DNA from: an uncultured Balneola sp.
Lineage (GTDB): Bacteria > Bacteroidota > Rhodothermia > Balneolales > Balneolaceae
DNA: 64,000 bases
Assembly (NCBI GenBank): GCA_902529115.1
Contig: CABZVB010000004.1
Coordinates: 80,035-144,034 of the forward strand
Direction: 5' to 3'
Each line of letters opens with the position of its first letter. The stretch's first letter is position 1. The notes under the pieces were generated by a model. The model searched no databases and was not told where the DNA came from. It was given only the letters and a program-made list of their open reading frames with translations. Shown here piece by piece: positions 56,369 to 64,000 of this stretch. The translations under genes were made by a program, and so were the position numbers.

Positions 56369-58384
56369 ATGTCTTCATACCTAATCACTTCAAAGAAAAA
56401 TGATACTGATCTTCCAAAGCTAGATAGCGCCTTGGGTCTGTATGATTCTCTACTGCTTCCTCGGCTCATTGAGGAGAAGATGCTTAAGCTTTTACGGCAA
56501 AATAAAATAAGCAAGTGGTTCTCGGGTATTGGGCAAGAAGCCATTTCGGTTGGGGTGACTAAGGCCTGTTATAATGAAGATGTTCTACTCCCCATGCACA
56601 GAAATTTGGGTGTATTCACAAGTAGAAATGTACCTCTTTACCCTCTTTTTTGTCAACTTTTTGGCAAGGCTGATGGCTTTAGCTCGGGCCGTGAACGTTC
56701 ATTTCATTTTGGTAGCTTAGAGCACAGAATAGTTGGTATGATATCGCATTTAGCAGCTATGATGCCTGTGGCAGACGGTTTAGCACTTGCCAACAAATTA
56801 CGAGATAACCAATCTATTGCTGTATCCTTTTGCGGGGATGGAGCCACTAGTGAAGGTGATTTTCATGAAGCCTTAAATCTGGCTGCTGTTTGGAATTTAC
56901 CTGTAGTCTTTATCATAGAAAACAATGGATATGGCCTATCCACTCCAACATCGCAACAATACGCATGCAAAGATTTAGTAGACCGTGCCATTGGCTATGG
57001 TGTTAAAGGTATACAAGTAGACGGGAATGATATTTTTGCTGTAATGAATGCTATGAAAGAAGCACGAGTGAGTGCTTTAAAGGGTAAACCAGTGCTCATT
57101 GAAGCACAGACATTTAGAATGCGGGGACATGAAGAGGCATCTGGGACGGCGTATGTACCCAAAGATATGTTGGCAGAATGGGCAAATAAAGATCCTATCA
57201 CCCGTCTTAAGCAATACTTACGGCAAAACTATGACTATACCGATCAGCAATTTTCTAATCATACTAAACGGTTAAAAAAATTTTTTAAGGCTGATTTAGA
57301 TAAGGCACTGAAATCTGAAGAACCAAGTTTTATTGAGGAAAATGAACGAAAAGCTGTTTTTGCTCCACAATATAAACCTAGCCTACTTCCGAGAGCAACG
57401 AAAAAAGAAAATCACATAGAAAAACGCTTTATAGACGCTATTTCAAATGCATTGTCACAAAGTTTACGGGAAGATGAAAGGGTGCTACTTATGGGACAAG
57501 ATGTAGCCGAATATGGCGGAGTATTTAAAATTTCTGAAGGATTCTTAGCAGAGTTTGGTGAACAACGTATTCGAAATACACCTATCATAGAATCCGGTAT
57601 ATTAGGAGCTTCTTTGGGCTTATCGTTAGATGGGTTCAAACCCATTGTTGAGATGCAATTTGCCGATTTCGTGAGTTGTGGAATGAACCAAATAATACAG
57701 AATATCGCCAAATCACATTATCGCTGGACGCCTGGGATTAATGTTACCATTCGCCTACCTCATGGAGCAGGTGTGGGCGCGGGGCCATTTCATTCACAAT
57801 CGCCTGAGTCATGGTTTATGCCCCATGCTGGATTAAAAATTTTAGTACCCTCAAATGTGGAGGATGCTCAAAATATGCTTTATAGTGCTATTCATGAACC
57901 TAATCCGGTTCTATTTTTCGAACACAAAAGACTATATCGCAGTTTTAGAAAAGAGGTCCCAATAGAGGCTGTATGGACGGATATTCATGCTGCAAACGTA
58001 GTACGTGAAGGAACTAATATAAGTATCATAACCTATGGCTGGCAGGTACATTGGGCCTTAGATCTTGCAAAAGAGATGGAAGAATTAGACATATCTATTG
58101 AGGTTATAGACTTAAGAAGCCTAGCCCCTATAGATTGGTCAACTCTAATAGGCTCGGTTAAGAAAACGAGTCGCGCTTTGTTGTTACAAGAAGCCGCTGA
58201 AATTATGGGGCCTATGAGTGAAATTGCGTCTTATCTGTCTGAACATGCATTTCAATGGTTGGATGCCCCAATCAAAAGAGTTTCATCGATCCACACACCT
58301 ATTCCATTTAACAAGAATTTGGAGGCTGGCTATTTAGGGCAGCATCGCTTAAAAGAACACGTTCTAGACCTATTAAATTACTAA
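56369..58384 (+). CDS. Fused alpha/beta E1 component of a 2-oxoacid dehydrogenase
   Basis: A 671-residue thiamine-diphosphate enzyme in which the alpha and beta E1 subunits are joined. Residues 20-330 are the alpha part with the ThDP motif CGDGATSEGDFHEALNLA (GDG at 156-158) and ENNGYGLSTP. Residues 345-671 are the transketolase-like beta part (MGQDVAEYGGVFKISEGF, IIESGILGASLGLSL). This layout is common in Bacteroidota and is usually annotated as branched-chain or pyruvate dehydrogenase E1; the acid used cannot be fixed. It follows the SpeY-like gene by 14 nt. E2 and E3 are not in the window. Confidence 0.9.
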   Translation: MSSYLITSKKNDTDLPKLDSALGLYDSLLLPRLIEEKMLKLLRQNKISKWFSGIGQEAISVGVTKACYNEDVLLPMHRNLGVFTSRNVPLYPLFCQLFGKADGFSSGRERSFHFGSLEHRIVGMISHLAAMMPVADGLALANKLRDNQSIAVSFCGDGATSEGDFHEALNLAAVWNLPVVFIIENNGYGLSTPTSQQYACKDLVDRAIGYGVKGIQVDGNDIFAVMNAMKEARVSALKGKPVLIEAQTFRMRGHEEASGTAYVPKDMLAEWANKDPITRLKQYLRQNYDYTDQQFSNHTKRLKKFFKADLDKALKSEEPSFIEENERKAVFAPQYKPSLLPRATKKENHIEKRFIDAISNALSQSLREDERVLLMGQDVAEYGGVFKISEGFLAEFGEQRIRNTPIIESGILGASLGLSLDGFKPIVEMQFADFVSCGMNQIIQNIAKSHYRWTPGINVTIRLPHGAGVGAGPFHSQSPESWFMPHAGLKILVPSNVEDAQNMLYSAIHEPNPVLFFEHKRLYRSFRKEVPIEAVWTDIHAANVVREGTNISIITYGWQVHWALDLAKEMEELDISIEVIDLRSLAPIDWSTLIGSVKKTSRALLLQEAAEIMGPMSEIASYLSEHAFQWLDAPIKRVSSIHTPIPFNKNLEAGYLGQHRLKEHVLDLLNY

Positions 58385-58394
58385 ATTTGAAAAT

Positions 58395-59462
58395 TTAAGA
58401 GTAATTATGCGGGTGAATAAGACGTTTGACAAGCAACATTAATATGCCATTAACGTCCATCGTTGAAAACCCTTTAATGGCTCGATCAGCATCTAACAAA
58501 GCATTAAAAATACCCACCATGTCCGTTGTGGAATAACGCTTTGCATCGGAGGATAAACGCTTAAAATAATAGGGTGAATTGATATGAAGTGCTTTCTTAA
58601 TTTCGGTATCAGATTTAGAAGCCTGTCTTAGTCGAATGATCTGCCACAGTTTTAAAAAGTCAGAATACAAAAAAGCAACGATGCGAATTAATTCTCCAGT
58701 ATCTGATTTGCTTTGTTGAAGGATTCGTTGAGCAATAAAGAAGGCTTGCTGAAGCTCTTTTTTGTTAATGGCCTCCTTTAGTTCAAATACATCAAAGCCC
58801 CGGTAGGACCCTACAATAGAGCGGGCTTTTTCAAGACCAATTTCTCCTTCTATATTCGCTGTATATGTACAAATTTTATCTATTTCAGAAGACAAAAGCT
58901 TTAAATCGTTGCCTACCAATTGAGCAAGTAGTTGTGCAACTTGTTCACTTAATAAGGTCTTATGTTCCTGTTTAGCCCATCCCATAATCCAATTTGCTAA
59001 TTGATAATCTGGGAGTGGATCGAACAATAAAGCATGTATGCTCTGGTCATGTAAGCCCTTACCGATTTTTGTGTTTTTTGGAATTTTAGGATCTAGATGT
59101 ATTAACAGTATGGTTTGAGGGTTTGGGCGTTGAAGATAGTGCAAGAAATCATCCTGAAGATTAGAAGATATACGTTTAAATAAATCATTGGCATTCTTTA
59201 CCACAACCAAGCGACGCTCTGCCATCATAGGATAACTCTTGACCAACTGTAAAACATCTTCCATCTGAACCTCATTTCCGTAGAAAAAATTACTATTGAA
59301 ATCTCGTTCATGAGTTGGGATAATCTCAATAATTCGCTTAATGAATCTATCTATAAAGAAATGCTCACCACCCTCTATTACATAAATTGGATGAACCTTA
59401 CCCTGGTTTAATGAGGAGATTGCTTCACGAAATAAATCTAGAGACGAATTCTTTTTGGCCAT
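58395..59462 (-). CDS. holA: DNA polymerase III delta subunit
   Basis: Clamp-loader subunit that opens the beta sliding clamp. The 355-residue protein shows IYVIEGGEHFFIDRFIKRI near the N-terminus and RRLVVVKNANDLFK, LLIHLDPKIPKNTK, LGKNDLKLL-type VGNDLKLLSSEIDKI and PYYFKRLSSDAKRYS, all in the expected order for HolA. It is first seen downstream of asnS, 25 nt away on the same strand, and converges with the E1 gene leaving 10 nt. Confidence 0.9.
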   Translation of the reverse strand: MAKKNSSLDLFREAISSLNQGKVHPIYVIEGGEHFFIDRFIKRIIEIIPTHERDFNSNFFYGNEVQMEDVLQLVKSYPMMAERRLVVVKNANDLFKRISSNLQDDFLHYLQRPNPQTILLIHLDPKIPKNTKIGKGLHDQSIHALLFDPLPDYQLANWIMGWAKQEHKTLLSEQVAQLLAQLVGNDLKLLSSEIDKICTYTANIEGEIGLEKARSIVGSYRGFDVFELKEAINKKELQQAFFIAQRILQQSKSDTGELIRIVAFLYSDFLKLWQIIRLRQASKSDTEIKKALHINSPYYFKRLSSDAKRYSTTDMVGIFNALLDADRAIKGFSTMDVNGILMLLVKRLIHPHNYS

Positions 59463-59487
59463 TTAAAGCGTATTCATATCAGGTTGA

Positions 59488-60993
59488 TTAAGGGGTAATC
59501 CTTCCCATCATACGTGGGAATGCAATGGTTTCTCTTACATGATTTAGTCCACATATCCATGCCACTGTTCGTTCTAATCCTAAGCCAAATCCAGCATGTG
59601 GAACACTACCAAAGCGTCGCAAATCCGTATACCAATCAAATACTTCTGGATCCAAACCCTCTTGTTCAATTCTAGCTAATATTACCTCCAAATTGTCTTC
59701 TCGTTGACTCCCACCTACTATTTCGCCATAACCTTCAGGAGCTAGAACATCCACTCCCAAAGCATAGGTTTCAGTTGCATCACGTTTCATATAGAAAGCT
59801 TTTATTTCAGCAGGCCAATGGGTTACCATAACTGGTACATCGAATTGCATGGTAAGTACGGTTTCATCACTCCCACCAAAATCAGCGCCCCAAGTAAATT
59901 CTTGTGCAGATTTTTTCCATTTTGGAATATTACGCAAATCTTCCTCTATCTGATCGATTCTTGAAATTATATCGATAACTCTCTTTTCAATCTGCTTTTT
60001 TCTCCATTTTTTTGCAGAGCCATGTTCTTTTTGTATGGTAGTCTGTTCCTGACCCAACTTTTCCTTTTCAGATACTCGTTGTTGAACTAATTCATCCAAT
60101 AGCTGTGCTGTTTTCTCAGAGGTTAAAATATCCACTGAATCATCATATTTGATGCGAACAAAATCTTTTTCAACCAACCTTTGTAGAGAGCTAGTATCTC
60201 GCTCCAACAAACTAAGTTCTTGGCTATAATTTTTTAATATGTCAGCAACAATAGATTTAAGCATATCCTCTGCTAAATCCATATTCATCTCCAAATCATA
60301 GAATGCCATTTCAGGTTCGATCATCCAGAATTCAGATAAATGTCGGCGAGTTTTTGACTTTTCTGCTCTAAACGTAGGCCCAAAGGTATAGATTAATCCA
60401 TGGGCCATCGCCAGCGCTTCTCCATACAGCTGACCTGTTTGTGCTAAGTAGGCTTTCTCTTCAAAAAAGTCAGTTTCAAATAATGTAGTACTCCCCTCGG
60501 CAGCATTGGGGGTAAAAATAGGGGTATCAGTTTGGATAAAACCTCGCGATTGGAAGAAGTTATGAATGGCAAATATAATTCCATTTCGCACCCGCATAAC
60601 TGCCCATTGTCGTTGGCTACGCAACCATAAATGGCGTCGATTCATTAAAAATTCAATGCCATGTTCCTTTGGGGTAATTGGATATTCAGTAACTAACTGT
60701 AAAATTTCGACGCGTTTAACTTGTAGTTCTACCCCACCTATACTGCGTTCATCAGCAACCACTAGACCATGCAAACGTATCGATGATTCTTGCTTTAAAT
60801 TCACCGCTGCTACCCAACTTTCTTCAGAGACCTCTACTTTGTTTACCACACACTGGCAGATACCAAATCCATCTCTACATTCGATGAATACCAAGCTTCC
60901 ACTACTTCTCACATTATAAACCCACCCAGCAAGATCTACTTTCGATGAGATATGATTCTTTAGTTGATGAATATAGGTCAATTGTTTCTTCAT
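59488..60993 (-). CDS. asnS: Asparaginyl-tRNA synthetase with a charged insertion
   Basis: Class IIb synthetase that charges tRNA-Asn. An N-terminal OB fold (1-105) precedes the catalytic core: motif 2 FRAEKSKTRRHLSEFWMIEP at 208-227 and motif 3 GFGLGLERTVAWICG at 468-482, with the usual ending FPRMMGRITP. At 501 residues it is about 35 longer than the common bacterial form. The extra length lies at about 296-362, a Lys/Glu/Gln-rich, probably coiled-coil segment. The preceding gene is the M16 peptidase, 16 nt upstream. Confidence 0.95.
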   Translation of the reverse strand: MKKQLTYIHQLKNHISSKVDLAGWVYNVRSSGSLVFIECRDGFGICQCVVNKVEVSEESWVAAVNLKQESSIRLHGLVVADERSIGGVELQVKRVEILQLVTEYPITPKEHGIEFLMNRRHLWLRSQRQWAVMRVRNGIIFAIHNFFQSRGFIQTDTPIFTPNAAEGSTTLFETDFFEEKAYLAQTGQLYGEALAMAHGLIYTFGPTFRAEKSKTRRHLSEFWMIEPEMAFYDLEMNMDLAEDMLKSIVADILKNYSQELSLLERDTSSLQRLVEKDFVRIKYDDSVDILTSEKTAQLLDELVQQRVSEKEKLGQEQTTIQKEHGSAKKWRKKQIEKRVIDIISRIDQIEEDLRNIPKWKKSAQEFTWGADFGGSDETVLTMQFDVPVMVTHWPAEIKAFYMKRDATETYALGVDVLAPEGYGEIVGGSQREDNLEVILARIEQEGLDPEVFDWYTDLRRFGSVPHAGFGLGLERTVAWICGLNHVRETIAFPRMMGRITP

Positions 60994-61009
60994 TCTATTT
61001 CAATTAATA

Positions 61010-62242
61010 CTATTCAGGGGTTAATTTTGCTTCTACAAATTCACTTTCATTCATAAATACTTGAGCAAATGATATTATATCTTCTACCGACACGCTATCA
61101 ATATGCTCTACCAATTCGTCTAGGTCTACATGACGCTTATAATAAATCTCACTCTTTGCTAATCGCATCATTCGATTCGACGTATTTTCCTGACTCAACA
61201 AGAGTTTACCCTTTAATTGTGCTTTGGCTTCAGATAGTTCTTTATTGGCTAATTCCTGACGTGCAAGAAGATTTAGTTGTTCTACCACTAATTCATGCAC
61301 ATGTTCCACATATTCTTTATCCGTACCCACATATACTCCCCAAATTCCTGTTTCCAAAAAGCTCTGGTTAAAGGTTTGAACCGAATAACAGTATCCATAT
61401 TTTTCGCGAATATTTTGATGCAGGCGGGAACTCATTCCACCTCCCAAAAGTGTATTTGTGAGCAGTAGTACATACTTTTGGTCATCGTCAAAATGCAACC
61501 CTCTTCGGCCCCATATATAGTGCGTCTGTTCGATACTTTTAGTCAATGACAATGGTTTTGTGTCTAGTGGACTTAACTCCTGGTCTAGGGGTTCTACTAA
61601 TTTGCGATCTTCTGTTGTTAAAACCGATTGGCAGTAGGGTAAAACCGTATCGTGATCCACATTGCCAGCCACAGCTATAATTAAATTTTCAGGAGCATAT
61701 CGGTCTCTCATATATTGAAATAAATCGTCGTCTGTAAATGCAGAAACTGTTTCCTCATAGCCTAATATAGGTCTGCCGAGTGGATGGTCTTTGAATAAAT
61801 GACTGGTGAATTCTTCAAATAAATAATCATCTGGTGAATCACGGTACATTTTCATCTCCTCGATTACCACCTTTTTTTCTTTCTCAATTTCTTCTTTAGG
61901 AAAAATTGGATTCATCACCATATCAGATAGCACATCCAAAGCAGTACGTAACTCGGTATCTAAGCAGCGAGCATAATAACAAGTATACTCCGTAGAGGTA
62001 AATGCATTAAGATATCCGCCGACGGACTCCATGGATTGAGCTATCTCAAATGCTGTACGATTCTTAGTACCCTTAAAAAGCATATGCTCTAAAAAGTGGG
62101 TAATCCCTGCTTGTTGTTTAGTTTCATGTCGGGCACCAGATTTTACCCAAATCCCAGCTGTTACGCTTTTTACACTTGTAATATGCTCGGTAACAATGGT
62201 TAAGCCGTTCGGCATAACAGTTTTTGTTATATAATCTTCCAT
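61010..62242 (-). CDS. M16-family zinc peptidase
   Basis: A 410-residue single-chain peptidase of the mitochondrial-processing-peptidase/insulinase family. The inverted zinc motif HxxEH is at 49-53 (THFLEHMLFKGT), with the third ligand glutamate in VVIEEMKMYRDSPDDY. GGYLNAFTSTEYTCYYAR and GGGMSSRLHQNIREKYGYCYS are family segments, the latter from the second domain. There is no signal peptide. Bacterial members often sit downstream of pnp, as here (pnp ends about 200 nt upstream). Confidence 0.93.
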   Translation of the reverse strand: MEDYITKTVMPNGLTIVTEHITSVKSVTAGIWVKSGARHETKQQAGITHFLEHMLFKGTKNRTAFEIAQSMESVGGYLNAFTSTEYTCYYARCLDTELRTALDVLSDMVMNPIFPKEEIEKEKKVVIEEMKMYRDSPDDYLFEEFTSHLFKDHPLGRPILGYEETVSAFTDDDLFQYMRDRYAPENLIIAVAGNVDHDTVLPYCQSVLTTEDRKLVEPLDQELSPLDTKPLSLTKSIEQTHYIWGRRGLHFDDDQKYVLLLTNTLLGGGMSSRLHQNIREKYGYCYSVQTFNQSFLETGIWGVYVGTDKEYVEHVHELVVEQLNLLARQELANKELSEAKAQLKGKLLLSQENTSNRMMRLAKSEIYYKRHVDLDELVEHIDSVSVEDIISFAQVFMNESEFVEAKLTPE

Positions 62243-62387
62243 ATAATAATCTATTAACTCTGGTGAAATTTGGATACTAATATTATTTTATAATTAGGTA
62301 TTTATAAATTTCCCTAATTGTAATTTACTGTTAAGATACAGCAAACTCTTTGAATCTACCTTAATTGTATGGGTTATTCTATTAAAC

Positions 62388-62420
62388 AAAAAAGGCACTC
62401 CTTTAGATGGAATGCCTTTT
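62388..62420 (-). terminator. Intrinsic terminator after pnp
   Basis: A 12-bp stem (62390-62401 with 62409-62420) with a 7-nt loop is followed on the minus strand by a U-run. One pair is G-U on the minus strand but C-A on the plus strand, which favours the minus orientation. It lies 24 nt after the pnp stop and should end the pnp transcript, leaving the M16 peptidase with its own promoter. Confidence 0.8.
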
Positions 62421-62443
62421 AATAAATCTATATTACTTTATAA

Positions 62444-64000
62444 TTAATCACGAGGTATGAGTGCTTTTCTAGATAAACGTAACTTTCCGCCATGTTCTAC
62501 TTTAAGTAAAACAACTTCAATCTCATCTCCTAGTGTAAGGTAATCAGAAACCTTCTCAACACGTTTATGGTCGATTTCAGAAATATGTAGTAATCCATCT
62601 TTGCCGGGGGCTACTTCTACGAAGGCGCCAAAGTCCTTGATAGATTTCACTATGCCTTTGTAGGTAGCACCTTCTTCTAAATGTCCTACAATCATTTTTA
62701 TGCGTTTTTTCGCATCTTCCGCTTTTTTAAGATCATTTGCAGAAATAGTAATTACACCTTTTCCTTTATCATTCTCTTCAATAATAATTTCAGTACCAGT
62801 TTCCTTTTGAAGGGTTTGTATTACCTTACCCCCTGGACCAATAACCGCACCGATATCACTACCATCAATTTCCATTTTAAGGAATTGAGGGGCATATTGA
62901 GAGAGCTCCGGACGAGCCATTGAGATACTTTCCGCCATTCTTTCAAGTATATGCAAACGTCCAACTCTTGCTTGCTCTAATGCTTCTTCGATGATCTTAA
63001 AACTAATACCTTGTACTTTCATATCCATTTGGCAGGCTGTAATACCATCAATAGAACCAGCGGTTTTGAAGTCCATATCTCCCATAAAATCTTCTTCACC
63101 ACGAATATCGGATAATACAATAGTATTTTCCTCACCTACTATCATACCCATAGCGATACCAGCAACTGGCTTTTTAAGAGGAACACCCGCATCCATTAGC
63201 GCCAATGAACCACCACAGACAGAAGCCATTGACGATGAACCGTTAGATTCTGTTATATCAGAAATGACACGTACAACATAACTGAATTCTTCAAAAGTAG
63301 GCATCATTTTACGTAGTGCCCGTTCCGCAAGATGACCGTGTCCAATCTCACGTCTACCCGGACCACGCATAAATCCAGCTTCACCTACAGAATAGGGTGG
63401 GAAATTATAGTGTAACATGAATTTCTTTGATTCTTGATCAAAAAGTGTATCAACATTTTGTTCATCTCTTTTCGTGCCCAAAGTTACTGATACTAGAGCT
63501 TGGGTCTCTCCTCGAGTAAAAATTGATGATCCATGTGTCCGAGGAATATAACCAACCTGAGTCCAAATGTCTCTTATATCAACAGGTGCACGACCATCGA
63601 TGCGTCTTTTTTGGGTCAATATCATATTTCTTAGTTCATTTTTTTCAATTTGACCTAAGATTACTTTCGCCTCCGAGATAAATTCATCTTCTTTCTCTTG
63701 CTCTTCTAGTTTAGCTATCGCCTCATCCTTGATTTCTTTGATTTTTGAGTTGTACTCCTCTTTACCGAGACCTATGCCAATAATTTCCTTAATTTTATTC
63801 TCTGCTAACGCTTTTACCTCGTCTTCTACCGTTTCATCTGATTTTGCTGGAATAAATTCACGTTTCTGTTTTCCTAATTCATTCCTTAATTCATCTTGAA
63901 AATCACATAATTTTGCAATTGAAGCATGAGCAGCTTTGATAGCCTCTAGCATTTCGGTTTCAGATATCTCATCCATTTCTCCTTCAATCATTAACACTGA
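62444..64000 (-). CDS. pnp: Polyribonucleotide nucleotidyltransferase (5' partial)
   Basis: Phosphorolytic 3'-to-5' exoribonuclease of the degradosome. The frame is open to the window edge, so the first RNase PH domain is missing here. Visible are the helical domain at the start (SVLMIEGEMDEISE), the second RNase PH domain with RTHGSSIFTRGETQALV and REIGHGHLAERAL, the KH domain (DIGAVIGPGGKVIQTLQ), and the S1 domain (GIVKSIKDFGAFVEVAPG) ending near the stop. Its transcript ends in the terminator just downstream. Confidence 0.97.
   Translation of the reverse strand, partial: SVLMIEGEMDEISETEMLEAIKAAHASIAKLCDFQDELRNELGKQKREFIPAKSDETVEDEVKALAENKIKEIIGIGLGKEEYNSKIKEIKDEAIAKLEEQEKEDEFISEAKVILGQIEKNELRNMILTQKRRIDGRAPVDIRDIWTQVGYIPRTHGSSIFTRGETQALVSVTLGTKRDEQNVDTLFDQESKKFMLHYNFPPYSVGEAGFMRGPGRREIGHGHLAERALRKMMPTFEEFSYVVRVISDITESNGSSSMASVCGGSLALMDAGVPLKKPVAGIAMGMIVGEENTIVLSDIRGEEDFMGDMDFKTAGSIDGITACQMDMKVQGISFKIIEEALEQARVGRLHILERMAESISMARPELSQYAPQFLKMEIDGSDIGAVIGPGGKVIQTLQKETGTEIIIEENDKGKGVITISANDLKKAEDAKKRIKMIVGHLEEGATYKGIVKSIKDFGAFVEVAPGKDGLLHISEIDHKRVEKVSDYLTLGDEIEVVLLKVEHGGKLRLSRKALIPRD

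Noticed and set aside
58385..58420. AT-only palindrome at the E1/holA convergent junction as a bidirectional terminator.
   Set aside because: The stem is entirely A-T with a tiny loop and lacks the G+C base of an intrinsic terminator.

Overview
The window is 64 kb of an AT-rich bacterial chromosome carrying mostly housekeeping genes. The gene content points to the Bacteroidota/Balneolota/Rhodothermota group. The supporting evidence is a DUF2723 (GT117-like) membrane protein, a DUF4837 lipoprotein, DUF5777, PorV/PorQ-like barrels beside a protein with a YPNPF C-terminal sorting-type domain, bacillithiol BshC, a Bacteroidota-style arginine decarboxylase next to a deoxyhypusine-synthase homologue, a fused E1 alpha/beta dehydrogenase and a split MetH. 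Shine-Dalgarno-like sequences are rare upstream of starts, which also fits. A marine Balneolaceae-like organism is my best guess, as inference only. I saw no tRNA, rRNA, CRISPR array, insertion sequence or prophage.

Layout: 1-5142 (+) holds accC (5' end cut by the window), gcvH, guaA and an LpoA-like penicillin-binding-protein activator. 5148-6768 (-) holds mltG and an HD-domain protein. 6980-9526 (+) is a tight set of c-type cytochrome, YceI, DUF5777 barrel and PagL-like lipid A deacylase, followed by a cyclophilin. 10133-11632 (-) is a sodium symporter. 11817-17573 (+) holds DUF2723, an unknown acidic protein, ybeY, a DUF445 gene broken by three in-frame stops, and a SpoU methyltransferase. 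17577-18662 (-) is DUF4837.

18735-26611 (-) is a complete tryptophan operon, read trpE-trpS-trpG-trpD-trpC-trpF-trpB-trpA. The tryptophanyl-tRNA synthetase gene sits inside it, and a strong intrinsic terminator stands in the leader 58 nt before trpE. No Trp codon precedes that terminator, so attenuation is likely but classical leader-peptide control is not evident.

26958-31458 (+) is a surface/secretion cluster: an Ig-like lipoprotein candidate, a beta-propeller protein with a T9SS-type C-terminal domain, and two PorV/PorQ-like barrels. 31491-36739 (+) is a polysaccharide module: glycosyltransferase, flippase, polysaccharide deacetylase, glycosyltransferase, with overlapping or near-abutting junctions.

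36710-47327 (-) is envelope and cofactor housekeeping: pssA, psd, rseP, dxr, pgeF, aroE, an SRPBCC protein, tmk, a PspC-domain protein, 5-formyl-THF cyclo-ligase, bshC and a bifunctional-nuclease/UVR protein. 47443-52188 (-) is a folate-methionine unit: metF and a methionine synthase split into two genes. 52192-53550 (-) is an Omp85-like barrel. 53798-58384 (+) holds arginine decarboxylase, the SpeY-like protein and the fused E1. 58395-64000 (-) holds holA, asnS, an M16 peptidase and pnp (5' end cut by the window).

The items most worth a second look are the DUF445 gene with three nonsense codons and no frameshift, the trp leader terminator without Trp codons, a terminator abutting the aroE start codon, and a nested hairpin between trpC and trpF. 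Nothing here is clearly a wholly new biological system.
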